Assembly (NCBI GenBank): GCA_031418715.1
Contig: JANOJL010000066.1
Location: forward strand, 1 to 64,000
Direction of reading: 5' to 3'
DNA from: JANMDU01 sp031418715
Lineage (GTDB): Bacteria; Pseudomonadota; Gammaproteobacteria; Burkholderiales; Burkholderiaceae_C
DNA length: 64,000 nucleotides
Positions 8,804 to 17,877 of the stretch are shown here, in pieces. The notes under the pieces are model-generated. The model was given only the letters and a program-made list of their open reading frames with translations. It was not told the origin of the DNA and did not search any database. A program made the translations under genes and the position numbers. The first letter of the stretch is position 1. Each line of letters opens with the position of its first letter.

Positions 8804-10326
8804 TTAAGCAAAAACTCCAACAACAGAGGCACAGGTCGCCCAGTCGAGCCTTTGGCAGCGCCACTCTTCCAGGCTGTGCCCGCGATATCCAAGTGCGCCC
8901 AAGGATATTTGCTGGCAAAGCGCTGCAAGAATTTGGCTGCCGTGATCGCACCGCCCATGCGGCCTGCCACGTTAGCCACATCGGCGAAATTGGTTTTCAA
9001 GCCTTCGGCGTAATCGTCATCAAGCGGCATGCGCCAAGCCAAATCTTGCGCTTTTTCACCCGCAGCCAGGAGTTGACTGGCCAGATCATCGTCACTGCTG
9101 AACAATCCACTGCGCACTGCGCCGAGCGCGACCACGCATGCGCCAGTGAGCGTGGCGATGTCCACCACAGCTGCGGGTTTGAAGCGCTCAGCGTAGGTGA
9201 GTGCATCACACAAGATCAAGCGGCCTTCGGCATCGGTGTTGAGAATTTCAATGGTTTGCCCGCTCATGCTGGTGACCACATCGCCAGGTTTGACGGCGTT
9301 GTGTGAAGGCATGTTTTCGCAGCTCGGGATCAGGCCGATCACGTTGACTTTCGGCTTTGAGACTGAAAGCGCCTTGAACACGCCAAGCACACTGGCCGCA
9401 CCACACATGTCAAATTTCATTTCATCCATCTCAGCGGCAGGCTTGATGGAGATGCCGCCCGTGTCAAAGGTGATGCCCTTGCCCACGAGCACGATGGGCG
9501 CGACTGTTTTGGCCGCGCCTTGGTAGCGGAGCACAATGAAGCGCAGCGGCTCAGAAGAACCTTGCGCAACAGCCATGAAGGAGCCCATCTTGAGTTGAGC
9601 CACTTCTTTGGGGCCAAGCACTTCGCAGCTCACCGGCGACTTTCCTGCTGCAATGCTATGCGCGGCTTTGGCCAGCAGCGTGGGCGTGGCATGGTTGGCG
9701 GGACGATTGCCCCATTCTTTGGCAAATACGACGCCAGCTAAGCAAGCTTGCGCTTCGTCAAACGTGGCCTGCAAAGCTGGTGCATTGGCCACACCGAAAG
9801 TGAGCGATGCGAGCTTGGGCTCGGCAGGTTTGCTCTTCGTTGTGCCATAACTGTAGAGCGCGGCGTCGGCAGCATGCATGGCGGCTTTCAAGGCTTCTGG
9901 CGATGCATCTGCTTGCCAAACCAACACAACATCCGCTTTGGCAGCCGCCTTAGCTTGTGTTTTGGGTACTGCTGTGGCTGCTGTCGTAGGTGTTATCGGC
10001 TTGAAAGCGGCCAGAGCTGCTGCCGTGGCCTTGCCGACGTCTTTCGCATGCCCAGAGCCCGTGCCAACCAACAACACGCGCGCTGCCTTCACGCCCGCGA
10101 CCGCGTAGGCTGCAAGCAACTGACCGGTCGAGCCATCAAAATCGCCCGCTTCCAATGCTTTAGAGAGCAATGCAGACAAAGCGTCAACAGATGCTGCGGT
10201 TTTAGCGGGGTTGACATTTTTGCCAGCGCCAAGGATGGCGGCTTCTTTGCTCACCAGAAGCATCAGGCAAGCAGCGGGCGCGACAGCGGCCTGCGAGAGG
10301 TTGATTTTTTTCAGTAGGAAGTCCAT
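8746..10326 (-). CDS. pepA: Leucyl aminopeptidase (cytosol aminopeptidase, M17)
   Basis: A 526-residue two-metal aminopeptidase that removes N-terminal residues from peptides in the cytoplasm. The catalytic C-terminal domain shows GKGITFDTGGISIKPAAEMD, the metal-binding signature NTDAEGRLIL, and the block ATLTGACVVALG. The N-terminal half is the less conserved macro-like domain. Its last 18 residues are encoded by a dispersed repeat that also supplies the stop codon, so this protein ends differently from relatives. Divergent lptF starts 72 bp away, a usual neighbour. Confidence 0.96.
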   Translation of the reverse strand: MDFLLKKINLSQAAVAPAACLMLLVSKEAAILGAGKNVNPAKTAASVDALSALLSKALEAGDFDGSTGQLLAAYAVAGVKAARVLLVGTGSGHAKDVGKATAAALAAFKPITPTTAATAVPKTQAKAAAKADVVLVWQADASPEALKAAMHAADAALYSYGTTKSKPAEPKLASLTFGVANAPALQATFDEAQACLAGVVFAKEWGNRPANHATPTLLAKAAHSIAAGKSPVSCEVLGPKEVAQLKMGSFMAVAQGSSEPLRFIVLRYQGAAKTVAPIVLVGKGITFDTGGISIKPAAEMDEMKFDMCGAASVLGVFKALSVSKPKVNVIGLIPSCENMPSHNAVKPGDVVTSMSGQTIEILNTDAEGRLILCDALTYAERFKPAAVVDIATLTGACVVALGAVRSGLFSSDDDLASQLLAAGEKAQDLAWRMPLDDDYAEGLKTNFADVANVAGRMGGAITAAKFLQRFASKYPWAHLDIAGTAWKSGAAKGSTGRPVPLLLEFLLNFKQKQPVAVKKSAPIAIK

Positions 10327-10398
10327 GCGATACTCTCAGAAGGAGCTCAAGCAGTGGTCAATCATTGACTCTGCCGAACCTGTGTTTGAACACCTGCA

Positions 10399-11574
10399 AT
10401 GTTATTCCATTCCTCGATCCGCCAAGAGCTTGCGCGTAGTTTTGTGGCCACGTTGGTGGTTTTAATCACCGTCGTGATGAGCATGATGCTGATCCGCTCG
10501 CTAGGCTTGGCTGCGCGCGGCAGTGTGAACCCGCGCGATGTGATCATGCTGATGGGCTATTCGGTGCTTGGTAATCTGGCGACCATCATGACGTTGTCAC
10601 TGTTTATCGCCGTCACCAACACACTCTCTCGCATGTACCGCGAGTCTGAAATGGCGGTGTGGTTTGCTTCGGGCAAGGGCTTGGCAGGCTTTGTGAGCCC
10701 GGTATTTCGGTTTGCTTGGCCGATTTTGTTGGCGATTGCGTTGCTGGCTCTGGTTGTGTGGCCTTGGGCTGCACAACAAACCAACTTACTGCGTAGCCAG
10801 TATGAACAGCGCGGCGATTTAGACCGAGTATCCGTTGGGCAGTTTCAAGAGAATGCCTCCGGTTCGCGCGTTGTGTTTGTTGAAGCGCTAGATTCTGATC
10901 TGGCCAAGTCTCAAGGTGCTAGTGCAAGCACACCCGCCACCACACAAACCGGCTCAGAGCTTGCGAATCGGCAGACGCGTAATGTCTTCGTGTCTGAAAT
11001 CAATGGCAACAATCAAATCATCACTTCTGCGCGCAGCGGCCAAGTGGAAAACATCCAATCCGATCAATTCATTGTGCTGAAAAACGGCCAGCGCATGGAG
11101 CAGTCGAGCGACAAGCTGCAAGTCAAGATCGTGGAGTTTGAAGAATATGCCGTGCTGGCCAATGCTTCTCGCATAGCATCGGGCGCTGCGCCCCCCGTGA
11201 AATCGATTCCCACCTTGCAACTAATCAGCAAGCCTACCGCTCAGAATCTCGCCGAGCTGAGCTGGCGCATCGGTTTGGCGCTCACTGCCTTCAATCTGTT
11301 GCTACTGGCGCTTTTGGTGTCTGCCGTCAACCCACGCGCGGGTCGCGGTTTTGGTATCGCCTTTGCTCTGCTGGCTTTTGTGGTTTATTACAACCTGCTC
11401 AATGTCGGCTTCTCGCGCATTGCCAGCGGACGCACAGACTTCGCCAGTTGGATGTTGATGCTACATGGCGGTGTGTTTGCGCTGTCACTGCTGTGGATGG
11501 CTCTGCGGCATCATCAATGGTCATGGCGGCATTTGCTGCCTCGCCGCGCTCCCTCCACCATCCAAGCGGCCTGA
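10399..11574 (+). CDS. lptF: LPS export ABC transporter permease LptF
   Basis: A 391-residue inner-membrane permease that, with LptG and the LptB ATPase, extracts lipopolysaccharide and passes it to LptC. It begins LFHSSIRQELARSF and shows three N-terminal membrane helices, a periplasmic beta-jellyroll (about residues 130-280) and three C-terminal helices ending near WMLMLHGGVFALSLLWM. The coupling-helix region SRMYRESEMAVWFASG is clear. lptG follows 8 bp after its stop codon. Confidence 0.96.
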   Translation: MLFHSSIRQELARSFVATLVVLITVVMSMMLIRSLGLAARGSVNPRDVIMLMGYSVLGNLATIMTLSLFIAVTNTLSRMYRESEMAVWFASGKGLAGFVSPVFRFAWPILLAIALLALVVWPWAAQQTNLLRSQYEQRGDLDRVSVGQFQENASGSRVVFVEALDSDLAKSQGASASTPATTQTGSELANRQTRNVFVSEINGNNQIITSARSGQVENIQSDQFIVLKNGQRMEQSSDKLQVKIVEFEEYAVLANASRIASGAAPPVKSIPTLQLISKPTAQNLAELSWRIGLALTAFNLLLLALLVSAVNPRAGRGFGIAFALLAFVVYYNLLNVGFSRIASGRTDFASWMLMLHGGVFALSLLWMALRHHQWSWRHLLPRRAPSTIQAA

Positions 11575-11582
11575 TACACACC

Positions 11583-12728
11583 ATGCAAACCATCCGCCGC
11601 CTGATACATCGCGACATTTGGATTTCAGTGTCTTTCGTAGCGCTGGCCTTTCTCACGCTGTTCTCGTTCTTCGATCTGGTGGAAGAGTTGGGTGATATCG
11701 GCACAGGCCCTGCGGCTAATCCATATCGCCTGATTCATGCCACACTGTTTACGCTACTCTTGGCGCCAAGCCGCTTGTATGAACTGCTCCCGATTGCCGT
11801 TTTGATTGGCAGTATTTTTGTGATGGCTCGTTTCGCGCAAAGCTCAGAATTCACCATCTTGCGCACCAGCGGTATGGGGCCGTGGCGCGCCCTCAAAACC
11901 TTGCTCTGGATGGGCTTGGCCTTCACGCTGATCACCTTCGCCATGGGCGACTACATCGCCCCGCAAGCCACGCGCGCTGCGCAGCTGCTCAAGTCCAAAT
12001 TCACCGGGCAGATCAGCATTGGCCAAACCGGCGCTTGGCTCAAAGACCGCCAACAATTCTCCAGCTATGCCGTCAACGTGGGCGCGTTGGATGCAGATGG
12101 CAGCATGCGCAATGTGAAGATTTACGAATTCAATTCCAAAGGTCAAATTTTGGCGACGGTACAAGCTGCACAAGGCGAATTTGAAAATGATGCTTGGCTG
12201 CTCAAGCAAGCGCAGCGTCAAGAATTTTTTCTACCCGACAGTGCTCCCAGCAGCACCGCCGCACTGCCCCCCGCCAATGCCAAAACCCGCGTCGAACGCA
12301 GCCAGCAGCTGAGCGAATGGCGCTGGCCCACCGGTATCAGTGCAGAAATGGTGTCGGTCGCGCTGCTCAAGCCTGAGCGCATGGCCACGCTTGATCTCTT
12401 TCAATATATCAACCATTTGCAAGCCAACGGCCAAACCTCTCAGCGTTACGAAATTGAATTTTGGCGCAAGGTGTTTTATCCGCTCAGCTGTTTGGTGATG
12501 ATGGTGCTTGCGCTCCCGTTTGCATATCTGCATTTCCGCAGCGGTGCGATCAGCGGCTATGTGTTTGCTGGTGTGATGATAGGTATCAGCTTCTTTCTGC
12601 TCAACAACGTGTTTGGCTATGTGGGCAATCTTAATGATTGGGTGCCTTGGCTCACGGCAGCCCTTCCCGGTCTGATTTATTCGTTAGCCTCCCTCAGCGC
12701 CTTTACTTGGCTCGTGCTCCGACAATGA
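11583..12728 (+). CDS. lptG: LPS export ABC transporter permease LptG
   Basis: A 381-residue partner of LptF with the same architecture: MQTIRRLIHRDIWISVSFVA at the first membrane helix, the coupling helix FAQSSEFTILRTSGMGPWR, a periplasmic domain rich in beta strands, and three closing membrane helices. The ATG at 11583 fits the family N-terminus; the longer open frame overlaps lptF. Its stop overlaps the ATG of the next gene as ATGA. Confidence 0.96.
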   Translation: MQTIRRLIHRDIWISVSFVALAFLTLFSFFDLVEELGDIGTGPAANPYRLIHATLFTLLLAPSRLYELLPIAVLIGSIFVMARFAQSSEFTILRTSGMGPWRALKTLLWMGLAFTLITFAMGDYIAPQATRAAQLLKSKFTGQISIGQTGAWLKDRQQFSSYAVNVGALDADGSMRNVKIYEFNSKGQILATVQAAQGEFENDAWLLKQAQRQEFFLPDSAPSSTAALPPANAKTRVERSQQLSEWRWPTGISAEMVSVALLKPERMATLDLFQYINHLQANGQTSQRYEIEFWRKVFYPLSCLVMMVLALPFAYLHFRSGAISGYVFAGVMIGISFFLLNNVFGYVGNLNDWVPWLTAALPGLIYSLASLSAFTWLVLRQ

Positions 12729-13168
12729 CCTCTCTCGCTTCCACCACGCCGCCAAACGGCATTGTCCTCTTCGCCCACGGCTCGCGCGACCCGCTCTGGC
12801 GTGGCCCCATCGAGGCTGTGGCCGCACAAATCCGCGCTGAGCAACCCAGCCAAGTCGTCACCTGCGCCTACCTCGAACTCTGCGAACCCAGCCTGCCTGA
12901 TTCAACGGCAGCTATGATCAAACAATTGCAAAATACTATCAATTCAATAGCACCCAATACAGACTTAATAACGGCAAGAGGCCAAAAACGCTTAAAAATC
13001 CGCATTGTTCCCATGTTTCTAGGCATGGGCAAACATGCGCGAGAAGACTTGCCTGAACTGGCTCTTCAACTGCGTCAAATGCATCCAGAAGTTGAATTTG
13101 AAATCACTGCGACTGTGGGCGAAGATGCGCGCGTCACTGCTTTGCTGGCACAAATCGCTATCGCATAA
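12725..13168 (+). CDS. CbiX/SirB-like cobaltochelatase-type protein with a repeat-encoded insertion
   Basis: A 147-residue single-domain member of the chelatase superfamily. Family features are GIVLFAHGSRDPLWR with the metal-binding His at 18, AYLELCEPSLPD, and IVPMFLGMGKHAREDLPEL with the second conserved His. Members insert Co, Ni or Fe into sirohydrochlorin-type tetrapyrroles. Residues about 71-91 (TINSIAPNTDLITARGQK and onward) are encoded by a copy of the dispersed repeat, read without a frameshift between two conserved halves. Overlap with lptG by ATGA indicates translational coupling. Confidence 0.85.
   Translation: MTSLASTTPPNGIVLFAHGSRDPLWRGPIEAVAAQIRAEQPSQVVTCAYLELCEPSLPDSTAAMIKQLQNTINSIAPNTDLITARGQKRLKIRIVPMFLGMGKHAREDLPELALQLRQMHPEVEFEITATVGEDARVTALLAQIAIA
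12935..12999 (-). repeat. Dispersed repeat, copy 3 (inside the CbiX-like gene)
   Basis: It reads ACTATCAATTCAATAGC, TTAATAACGGC, AAGAGGCC and CGCTTAAAAA from left to right, the reverse orientation. It is in frame and free of stops in the host gene. Confidence 0.8.
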
Positions 13169-13185
13169 ACACTGTCAAAGCTCTA

Positions 13186-13250
13186 TTTTTCAAGCCTTTT
13201 GAGGTTCTAACCGTTATAAAACGTGCGCTAATAGCTATCAATTTAATAGT
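13186..13250 (+). repeat. Dispersed repeat, copy 4 (intergenic)
   Basis: A nearly ideal copy: TTTTTCAAGCC, TCTAACCGTTATAAAACG, TGCGC, head AGCTATCAATTTAATAG. It lies between two converging genes. Confidence 0.85.
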
Positions 13251-13266
13251 AAACAGATAACAATAT

Positions 13267-14100
13267 TCAACGCTGCATCCACCGCCGCGAGGCAAAGCTC
13301 AACGCATCTACCAGTGCCACCAAGGCCAGCATAGCAATCAAGATGGTGGAAGTTTTGCTCATTTGAAACAGCCCCATGTGAAAAGCCAGCATTTGGCCCA
13401 AACCACCGCCACCGACCACGCCCAACACGGCAGCGGCGCGGATGTTGTTTTCCCAGCGGTAGAGTGTGTAGCTCATGAGCTGAGGAATGATTTGAGGAAG
13501 CGTGGCGTACCAGAAGATGCGGCCTTCGCTCACCCCGCGCGTGCGCAGCGCGAAGGCTGCGCCGGGAGGCGCGTTTTCAATGCTCTCTGCGAAGAGCCTT
13601 CCGAGCACGCCTGCGGTGTGCAAACCTAGCGCCAGTGTGCCTGCGAAAGGCCCTAGGCCTGCAGCTATGAGCAGCAAAGCGGCCCACACCAGCTCTGGAA
13701 TGCTGCGCAGCGCATTCAGCAGCAAGCGAGAGATGCCTTTGAAATAGGCTTTATCGCCTTCGTGCGTTTTACTCGCTGGCAAGGCCAGCAGCAGGCCAAG
13801 AATGGCTGCGATGATCGTGCCCAGCAGAGACATGGCTAGCGTTTCGAGCGATGCCACCCAGAGCTTGGCGATAAATTTTTCTGAAAAATCTGGCGTGAGC
13901 AGCTCGCCAATGAATTTGCCCATAAGCCGGGCTGATTCGAAGCTAAAGAATTCCCCCCATTGGAGATTTAGAGTCCAAAAGCTGGCAATCGTGAGTACGA
14001 TCAAGCCGAAGATAAACCAACATGCTTTGCAGCGCGCATCAAAGAGCTTAGGCGGCAGCTTGTCAACCTCGTTGGCAGCGTCTTTAGAAAAGGAGCTCAT
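13267..14100 (-). CDS. phnE: PhnE-type ABC transporter permease (second of two)
   Basis: A 277-residue inner-membrane permease of the phosphonate-type (BPD) family with about six membrane helices. The ATPase-docking loop is visible around RTRGVSEGRIFWYATLPQI. It overlaps the upstream permease gene by four bases, so its ATG at 14100 is certain enough; a longer frame runs into that gene. Two tandem permeases with PhnC- and PhnD-type partners form a heterodimeric importer. The symbol names the family only. The neighbouring selenoneine genes suggest a selenium oxyanion as substrate rather than phosphonate. Confidence 0.88.
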   Translation of the reverse strand: MSSFSKDAANEVDKLPPKLFDARCKACWFIFGLIVLTIASFWTLNLQWGEFFSFESARLMGKFIGELLTPDFSEKFIAKLWVASLETLAMSLLGTIIAAILGLLLALPASKTHEGDKAYFKGISRLLLNALRSIPELVWAALLLIAAGLGPFAGTLALGLHTAGVLGRLFAESIENAPPGAAFALRTRGVSEGRIFWYATLPQIIPQLMSYTLYRWENNIRAAAVLGVVGGGGLGQMLAFHMGLFQMSKTSTILIAMLALVALVDALSFASRRWMQR

Positions 14101-14930
14101 CCCAATTCCTTGCGCAACCAACTGCTGGCGCGATCTGCCAGCCACACGAGCAACATAAACACCATGAGCAGTGTAGCTACCTCGCTGCCTTTGAACATTT
14201 TCATGGAAGTATCTAGCTGCTGCCCCAAGCCGCCTGCACCCACGAAGCCGAGCACTGCACTGGAACGAATCGCGCATTCCCAGCGATACACGGAGTAGCT
14301 GGTCAGCTCAGCCGCGTTTTGCGGCAGCAAGCCATAGAAGAAAGCTTGTAGCCGCCCTCCTCCATTGCGCATCAGAGATTGCGTGGCATGCGCCTCGCCG
14401 CTCTCTAGAATTTCGGTGTACACCTTACCAAGCATGCCCGCGTAGGTGAGCGCGATCGCCAATACGCCAGCGGTAGGCCCTAAGCCCACCACGCGAACAA
14501 ACACCAGCGCCCACACCAGCTCTGGCACGCTGCGCAACAAAATAAGCAGCCAGCGAATCGCTTGCCGAAAAATACTGGGAAGAAAGGCCATCTTGCCCGA
14601 CAGTGCCGAGACCGACAGTGCAGATGTGCCCAGCAGCGTGAGCGGAATAGCAAGTAGCAAGGCCAGCGCAATTCCTGCCGTGGCCACAGCCACCGTGCGC
14701 CAGGTTTCTTTAGCCACAAGCAGCAAAAATTCTTTGTCGTGCGCAGGCGGGAAAAATTCACCGAGAAAATTGCCCATCACCTTGCGACTCTCGGGATGCC
14801 AGAGCAGCCACGGTTTGAATTCAGTGGTCACCAAGAGCGGCCAAAGCAATAGCAAACCCGCCAAGCTCCAAAACACGCGACCTTGCCAAGCCGGGTCTCT
14901 CTGAGCGGGAGTAATCAAAACAGCGCTCAT
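14097..14930 (-). CDS. phnE: PhnE-type ABC transporter permease (first of two)
   Basis: A 277-residue integral membrane protein related to its downstream neighbour, with which it likely forms the channel. The docking motif region is QSLMRNGGGRLQAFFYGLLPQ and the closing part has the GGLGQQLDTSMKMF block. It begins 4 bp after the ATPase gene and ends in an ATGA overlap with the next permease. Family is firm; substrate is inferred from context only. Confidence 0.88.
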   Translation of the reverse strand: MSAVLITPAQRDPAWQGRVFWSLAGLLLLWPLLVTTEFKPWLLWHPESRKVMGNFLGEFFPPAHDKEFLLLVAKETWRTVAVATAGIALALLLAIPLTLLGTSALSVSALSGKMAFLPSIFRQAIRWLLILLRSVPELVWALVFVRVVGLGPTAGVLAIALTYAGMLGKVYTEILESGEAHATQSLMRNGGGRLQAFFYGLLPQNAAELTSYSVYRWECAIRSSAVLGFVGAGGLGQQLDTSMKMFKGSEVATLLMVFMLLVWLADRASSWLRKELG

Positions 14931-14934
14931 GGAT

Positions 14935-15774
14935 TTAGCGGCAATGCATCACTGCAGGCTGGCCAGGCTGCACATTTTGTTCAGGAAACTCATTCACAGG
15001 CGCAGCTCCAAACAGCTCGTCTTCGTGCTGGGCATAAAGCGCTTTGAGTTTTTCTTGCGTCACTTGGCTGGCTGGCAAATCAAACGCCACCTCGCCATCG
15101 CGCAAACCTAAAATGCGCGGGAAAGCTACTAAAGCACGCTCGACCTGATGCAGCGTACACACCAAAGTTGCGCCGCGCGCCTTGGCCTCGCGTGTGAGCA
15201 CGTCGAGGGCCTGCGTGGAACGGGTCGGGTCTAGCGCAGACAACGGCTCATCGACCAACCAGAGCTTGGCATCGGAGGCCAGCAAGCGCGCTAAGCCCAC
15301 GCGCTGGCGCTCGCCGCCAGAGAGGCGATCTACGCGCTCAAAAATCTTTTCATCGAGATCAAAGGCTTTCAAAGCCTGATGCGCTGCGGGAATATTGCTG
15401 GGGTAAAACAAGGAACGCAAGCTGGCCGTAAGGCTCATTTGAGGCAAGCGGCCCGCGAGTACGGCGGTGACAACTCTTTGGCGCGGCGGCAGCGGTGGCA
15501 CTTGCGGCGCGAGGAAAAGCTGACCGCGTAAAGCTTGCAAAGCGGAGCGAGGCAAAGCCCAAGGATTTTGAGCGCCAATCAACAACTCGCCACTGGCGGG
15601 CTTCAAAGCACAGGCCACAGCATGGAGAAGCGTTGTCTTACCTGCGCCCGAGGGCCCGATCACAGCAACCTGCTCACCCGCTGCGATGTCGATCGTTGCA
15701 CCGCGTAGCGCGGGCACGGAATCATCTCGTGCTGCCGGGTGGCGAGCGCTTAGGTTTTGGAGTTTTAATTGCAA
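14935..15774 (-). CDS. phnC: PhnC-type ABC transporter ATP-binding protein
   Basis: A 279-residue cytoplasmic ATPase. It has Walker A GPSGAGKTTL near residue 40, the Q-loop LFLAPQ, the signature LSGGERQRVGLARLL, Walker B KLWLVDEPLSALD and the H-loop CTLHQVE. Phosphonate-type ATPases have this length and layout. Its gene follows the binding-protein gene after a 67-bp spacer that contains a strong hairpin. The symbol denotes family, not substrate. Confidence 0.9.
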   Translation of the reverse strand: MQLKLQNLSARHPAARDDSVPALRGATIDIAAGEQVAVIGPSGAGKTTLLHAVACALKPASGELLIGAQNPWALPRSALQALRGQLFLAPQVPPLPPRQRVVTAVLAGRLPQMSLTASLRSLFYPSNIPAAHQALKAFDLDEKIFERVDRLSGGERQRVGLARLLASDAKLWLVDEPLSALDPTRSTQALDVLTREAKARGATLVCTLHQVERALVAFPRILGLRDGEVAFDLPASQVTQEKLKALYAQHEDELFGAAPVNEFPEQNVQPGQPAVMHCR

Positions 15775-15799
15775 AGCGACGGCCTAAAAAAATCAAAGT

Positions 15800-15825
15800 A
15801 AGCGCGGCAGCCAGCTGCCGCGCTT
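15800..15825 (-). terminator. Hairpin between binding-protein and ATPase genes (possible attenuator)
   Basis: AGCGCGGCAG pairs with CTGCCGCGCT across a 4-nt loop. On the minus strand it is followed after a short spacer by GATTTTTTTAGG. It could protect the 3' end of the abundant binding-protein mRNA or partly terminate before the transporter genes. Confidence 0.6.
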
Positions 15826-15841
15826 TCAAACAAGCTATCTA

Positions 15842-16708
15842 TTAGAGCAGACCAGCGCTCTTAGCGGCTACTTCCAAACCTTTGTAGTTCTCAGGCTTGG
15901 TGGGCACATAGCGTGTGGCGCGATTGAGCGTCAAGATTTCTTTGCCTTCAGCAGTGGCAGGATCCAAATCCAGCAAGGCCTTCATCACGCGCTCGCGCAT
16001 GGCAGCTGGCATATCGGCATGCACGCTCCAGTTGTAATTGAAATACGGTGGCGTGGTGTAGAACACATTCACTGCGGCGGTATCGACCTTCTTCTCATCC
16101 ACAAACTTTTTCCAGACCGTGATGTCCAATGCTGCAGCAGCCACCCGGCCACTCACCACGGAGGCAATCGTTGCATCATGCGCACCAGAGTAAGCCACGC
16201 GCTTGAAATCTTTATCAGGATCAATTTTTGCCTCAAGCAAGAAGTTACGCGGCATCAAATGGCCTGACGTGCTACTTTGTGAGCCGAAGGAAATCTCTTT
16301 GCCTTTCATATCGGCGAGGGTTTTAATGCCCGAATCCGTTTTGGCGATGAAAACCGATTGAAAGCGCGTATCTTCTTCGCGCTGCGCGATTGGGATGATC
16401 TTGCCGCCGGAGCGCAGATTGGCTTGCACATGCGTGAAGCCGCCAAACCATACCAAATCCACTTTTTTATTGACCAGCGCTTCTACAGCGGCTGGATAGT
16501 CGGTCACGGGTGTGAACTCGACCTTCATTCCCAGTTTCTTTTCCAAATAATTCGCAATCGGTGTGAATTTGCGCGTTTGCTCGGTGGCAGCCTCTTCAGG
16601 AATGGTGGTGACGCGGAAAATTTGCTGCGCATGACTTATGGCGCCAAAAGTGAGAATCGCGCAAGTCATCAGGCATTTGAAGGTACGGGAAGGGGATAGA
16701 TCAATCAT
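15842..16708 (-). CDS. phnD: PhnD-family substrate-binding protein, putatively for selenate/selenite
   Basis: A 288-residue periplasmic receptor (type II fold) with a signal peptide ending near ISHAQQ. Family landmarks are FRVTTIPEEAATEQTRKFTP, the segment VDLVWFGGFTHVQ, and the SFGSQSSTSGHLMPRNFLLE loop that binds a tetrahedral anion. The start at 16708 has AGGAG upstream. PhnD relatives bind phosphonate, phosphite or other oxyanions, and one clade is annotated as putative selenate receptors because it sits beside selD-type genes. Here egtD is divergent and senABC lies 3.5 kb away, which favours a selenium oxyanion; this is inference, not read from residues. Confidence 0.85.
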   Translation of the reverse strand: MIDLSPSRTFKCLMTCAILTFGAISHAQQIFRVTTIPEEAATEQTRKFTPIANYLEKKLGMKVEFTPVTDYPAAVEALVNKKVDLVWFGGFTHVQANLRSGGKIIPIAQREEDTRFQSVFIAKTDSGIKTLADMKGKEISFGSQSSTSGHLMPRNFLLEAKIDPDKDFKRVAYSGAHDATIASVVSGRVAAAALDITVWKKFVDEKKVDTAAVNVFYTTPPYFNYNWSVHADMPAAMRERVMKALLDLDPATAEGKEILTLNRATRYVPTKPENYKGLEVAAKSAGLL

Positions 16709-16869
16709 GGAAAAGCTCCTGGGAATGAAGGTAAAGAACAAAAATCTGTCGGCTCGTGACAGGCAGTTATTACACCGCGAAATGACAATTTATGCAGGAC
16801 AGGCCAAGCGATGACATCCAAAGACCCATGACTTGCGTAAGATACGTTAGCCTCAATCGACTTTTATTT

Positions 16870-17865
16870 ATGACCACACCCCAGTTTTACCAGTTGCACG
16901 ACAACACCAGCGCTGCCGTCAAAGCCGCTATTCGCGCCGAGCTCACGACCAGCCTGCTCGCTGAGAAGGCCGCCGTCTCTCCGAAATACCTTTATGACGC
17001 GCTGGGTTCACGCCTGTTTGACGCGATCACAGATTTGCCCGAGTATTACCCTACGCGCACCGAGGGAGCGATCATTGCACAGAATTTGGCGCATATAGCG
17101 AAGCAAATCCCGAAAGACGCAGTGTTGGTCGATCTGGGTGCAGGCAGCTGCGAGAAGGCAGAAAAACTCTTTGATGCCTTGCAACCCGCACATTACATTC
17201 CCATCGATATTTCCGTCGATTACCTGCGGCAGACCCTCTTTTGCTTGCAGCGCCAATATCCTCAGATGCGCATGAGCGGTGTGGGCATGGATTTTTCATC
17301 TGAGATGCGGCTGCCGCCCGAGCTCAATGAGCAAATCGCTGGCTTGCCGATCGTGGTGTTTTATCCAGGTTCGAGCATCGGCAATTTTGCGCCTGATCAA
17401 GCCCGCGCCCTGCTCTCGCGTGCGTATGCGCTCTGCGAGCAAGGTGCAGCAGGTGGCGGATTGCTGATTGGCGTGGATTTGGTCAAGCCCAGTGAGATTT
17501 TGGAGCCCGCTTACGACGATGCACTGGGCGTGACCGCTTCGTTTAACCTGAATATGCTGCTCAATATCAACCATTTACTGGGTAGCAATTTTGAGCCTCA
17601 AGATTGGCAGCACATTGCTTTTTTCGATACAAAGCTCTCGCGGATTGAAATGCATTTACAGGCAAAGCGAGATGTCACTATCGTCTGGCCGGGGCATTCG
17701 CGTGAGTTCAAGCGCGGTGCAGATATCCATACCGAAAACTCCTACAAATGGACACTGCCTGACTTTGCCCAGCTGCTGCAATCTGCCGGATTTGCCGCGC
17801 CCACAAGCTGGACCGACGCAAAAGATTGGTTTTCAGTGCATTGGTCAAAAGCCCTTGCCTCTTGA
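16870..17865 (+). CDS. egtD: L-histidine N(alpha)-methyltransferase EgtD
   Basis: A 331-residue SAM-dependent enzyme that trimethylates histidine to hercynine, the precursor of ergothioneine and selenoneine. Seen: the N-terminal substrate cap with SPKYLYDALGSRLFDAITDL, the SAM-binding loop VDLGAGSCEKAEKL, PIDIS, FYPGSSIGNF, and the C-terminal FDTKLSRIEMHLQA and ENSYKW blocks that shape the histidine site. The ATG at 16870 fits the family start, with no obvious ribosome binding site. Divergent from the ABC importer. With senA, senB and senC nearby it supplies hercynine to the selenium pathway. Confidence 0.95.
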   Translation: MTTPQFYQLHDNTSAAVKAAIRAELTTSLLAEKAAVSPKYLYDALGSRLFDAITDLPEYYPTRTEGAIIAQNLAHIAKQIPKDAVLVDLGAGSCEKAEKLFDALQPAHYIPIDISVDYLRQTLFCLQRQYPQMRMSGVGMDFSSEMRLPPELNEQIAGLPIVVFYPGSSIGNFAPDQARALLSRAYALCEQGAAGGGLLIGVDLVKPSEILEPAYDDALGVTASFNLNMLLNINHLLGSNFEPQDWQHIAFFDTKLSRIEMHLQAKRDVTIVWPGHSREFKRGADIHTENSYKWTLPDFAQLLQSAGFAAPTSWTDAKDWFSVHWSKALAS

Positions 17866-17877
17866 TACCATCGGCGC

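Noticed and set aside
15825..15845. Head-like AGCTATCTATTAGAGC at the end of the receptor gene
   Set aside because: The palindrome is incomplete and the other repeat blocks are missing, so it was not counted as a copy.
13267..16708. Calling the PhnDCEE-type genes a phosphonate uptake operon
   Set aside because: No C-P lyase, phosphonatase or phosphite dehydrogenase genes are present, and the neighbours are selenium genes. Substrate was left open with a preference for selenium oxyanions.
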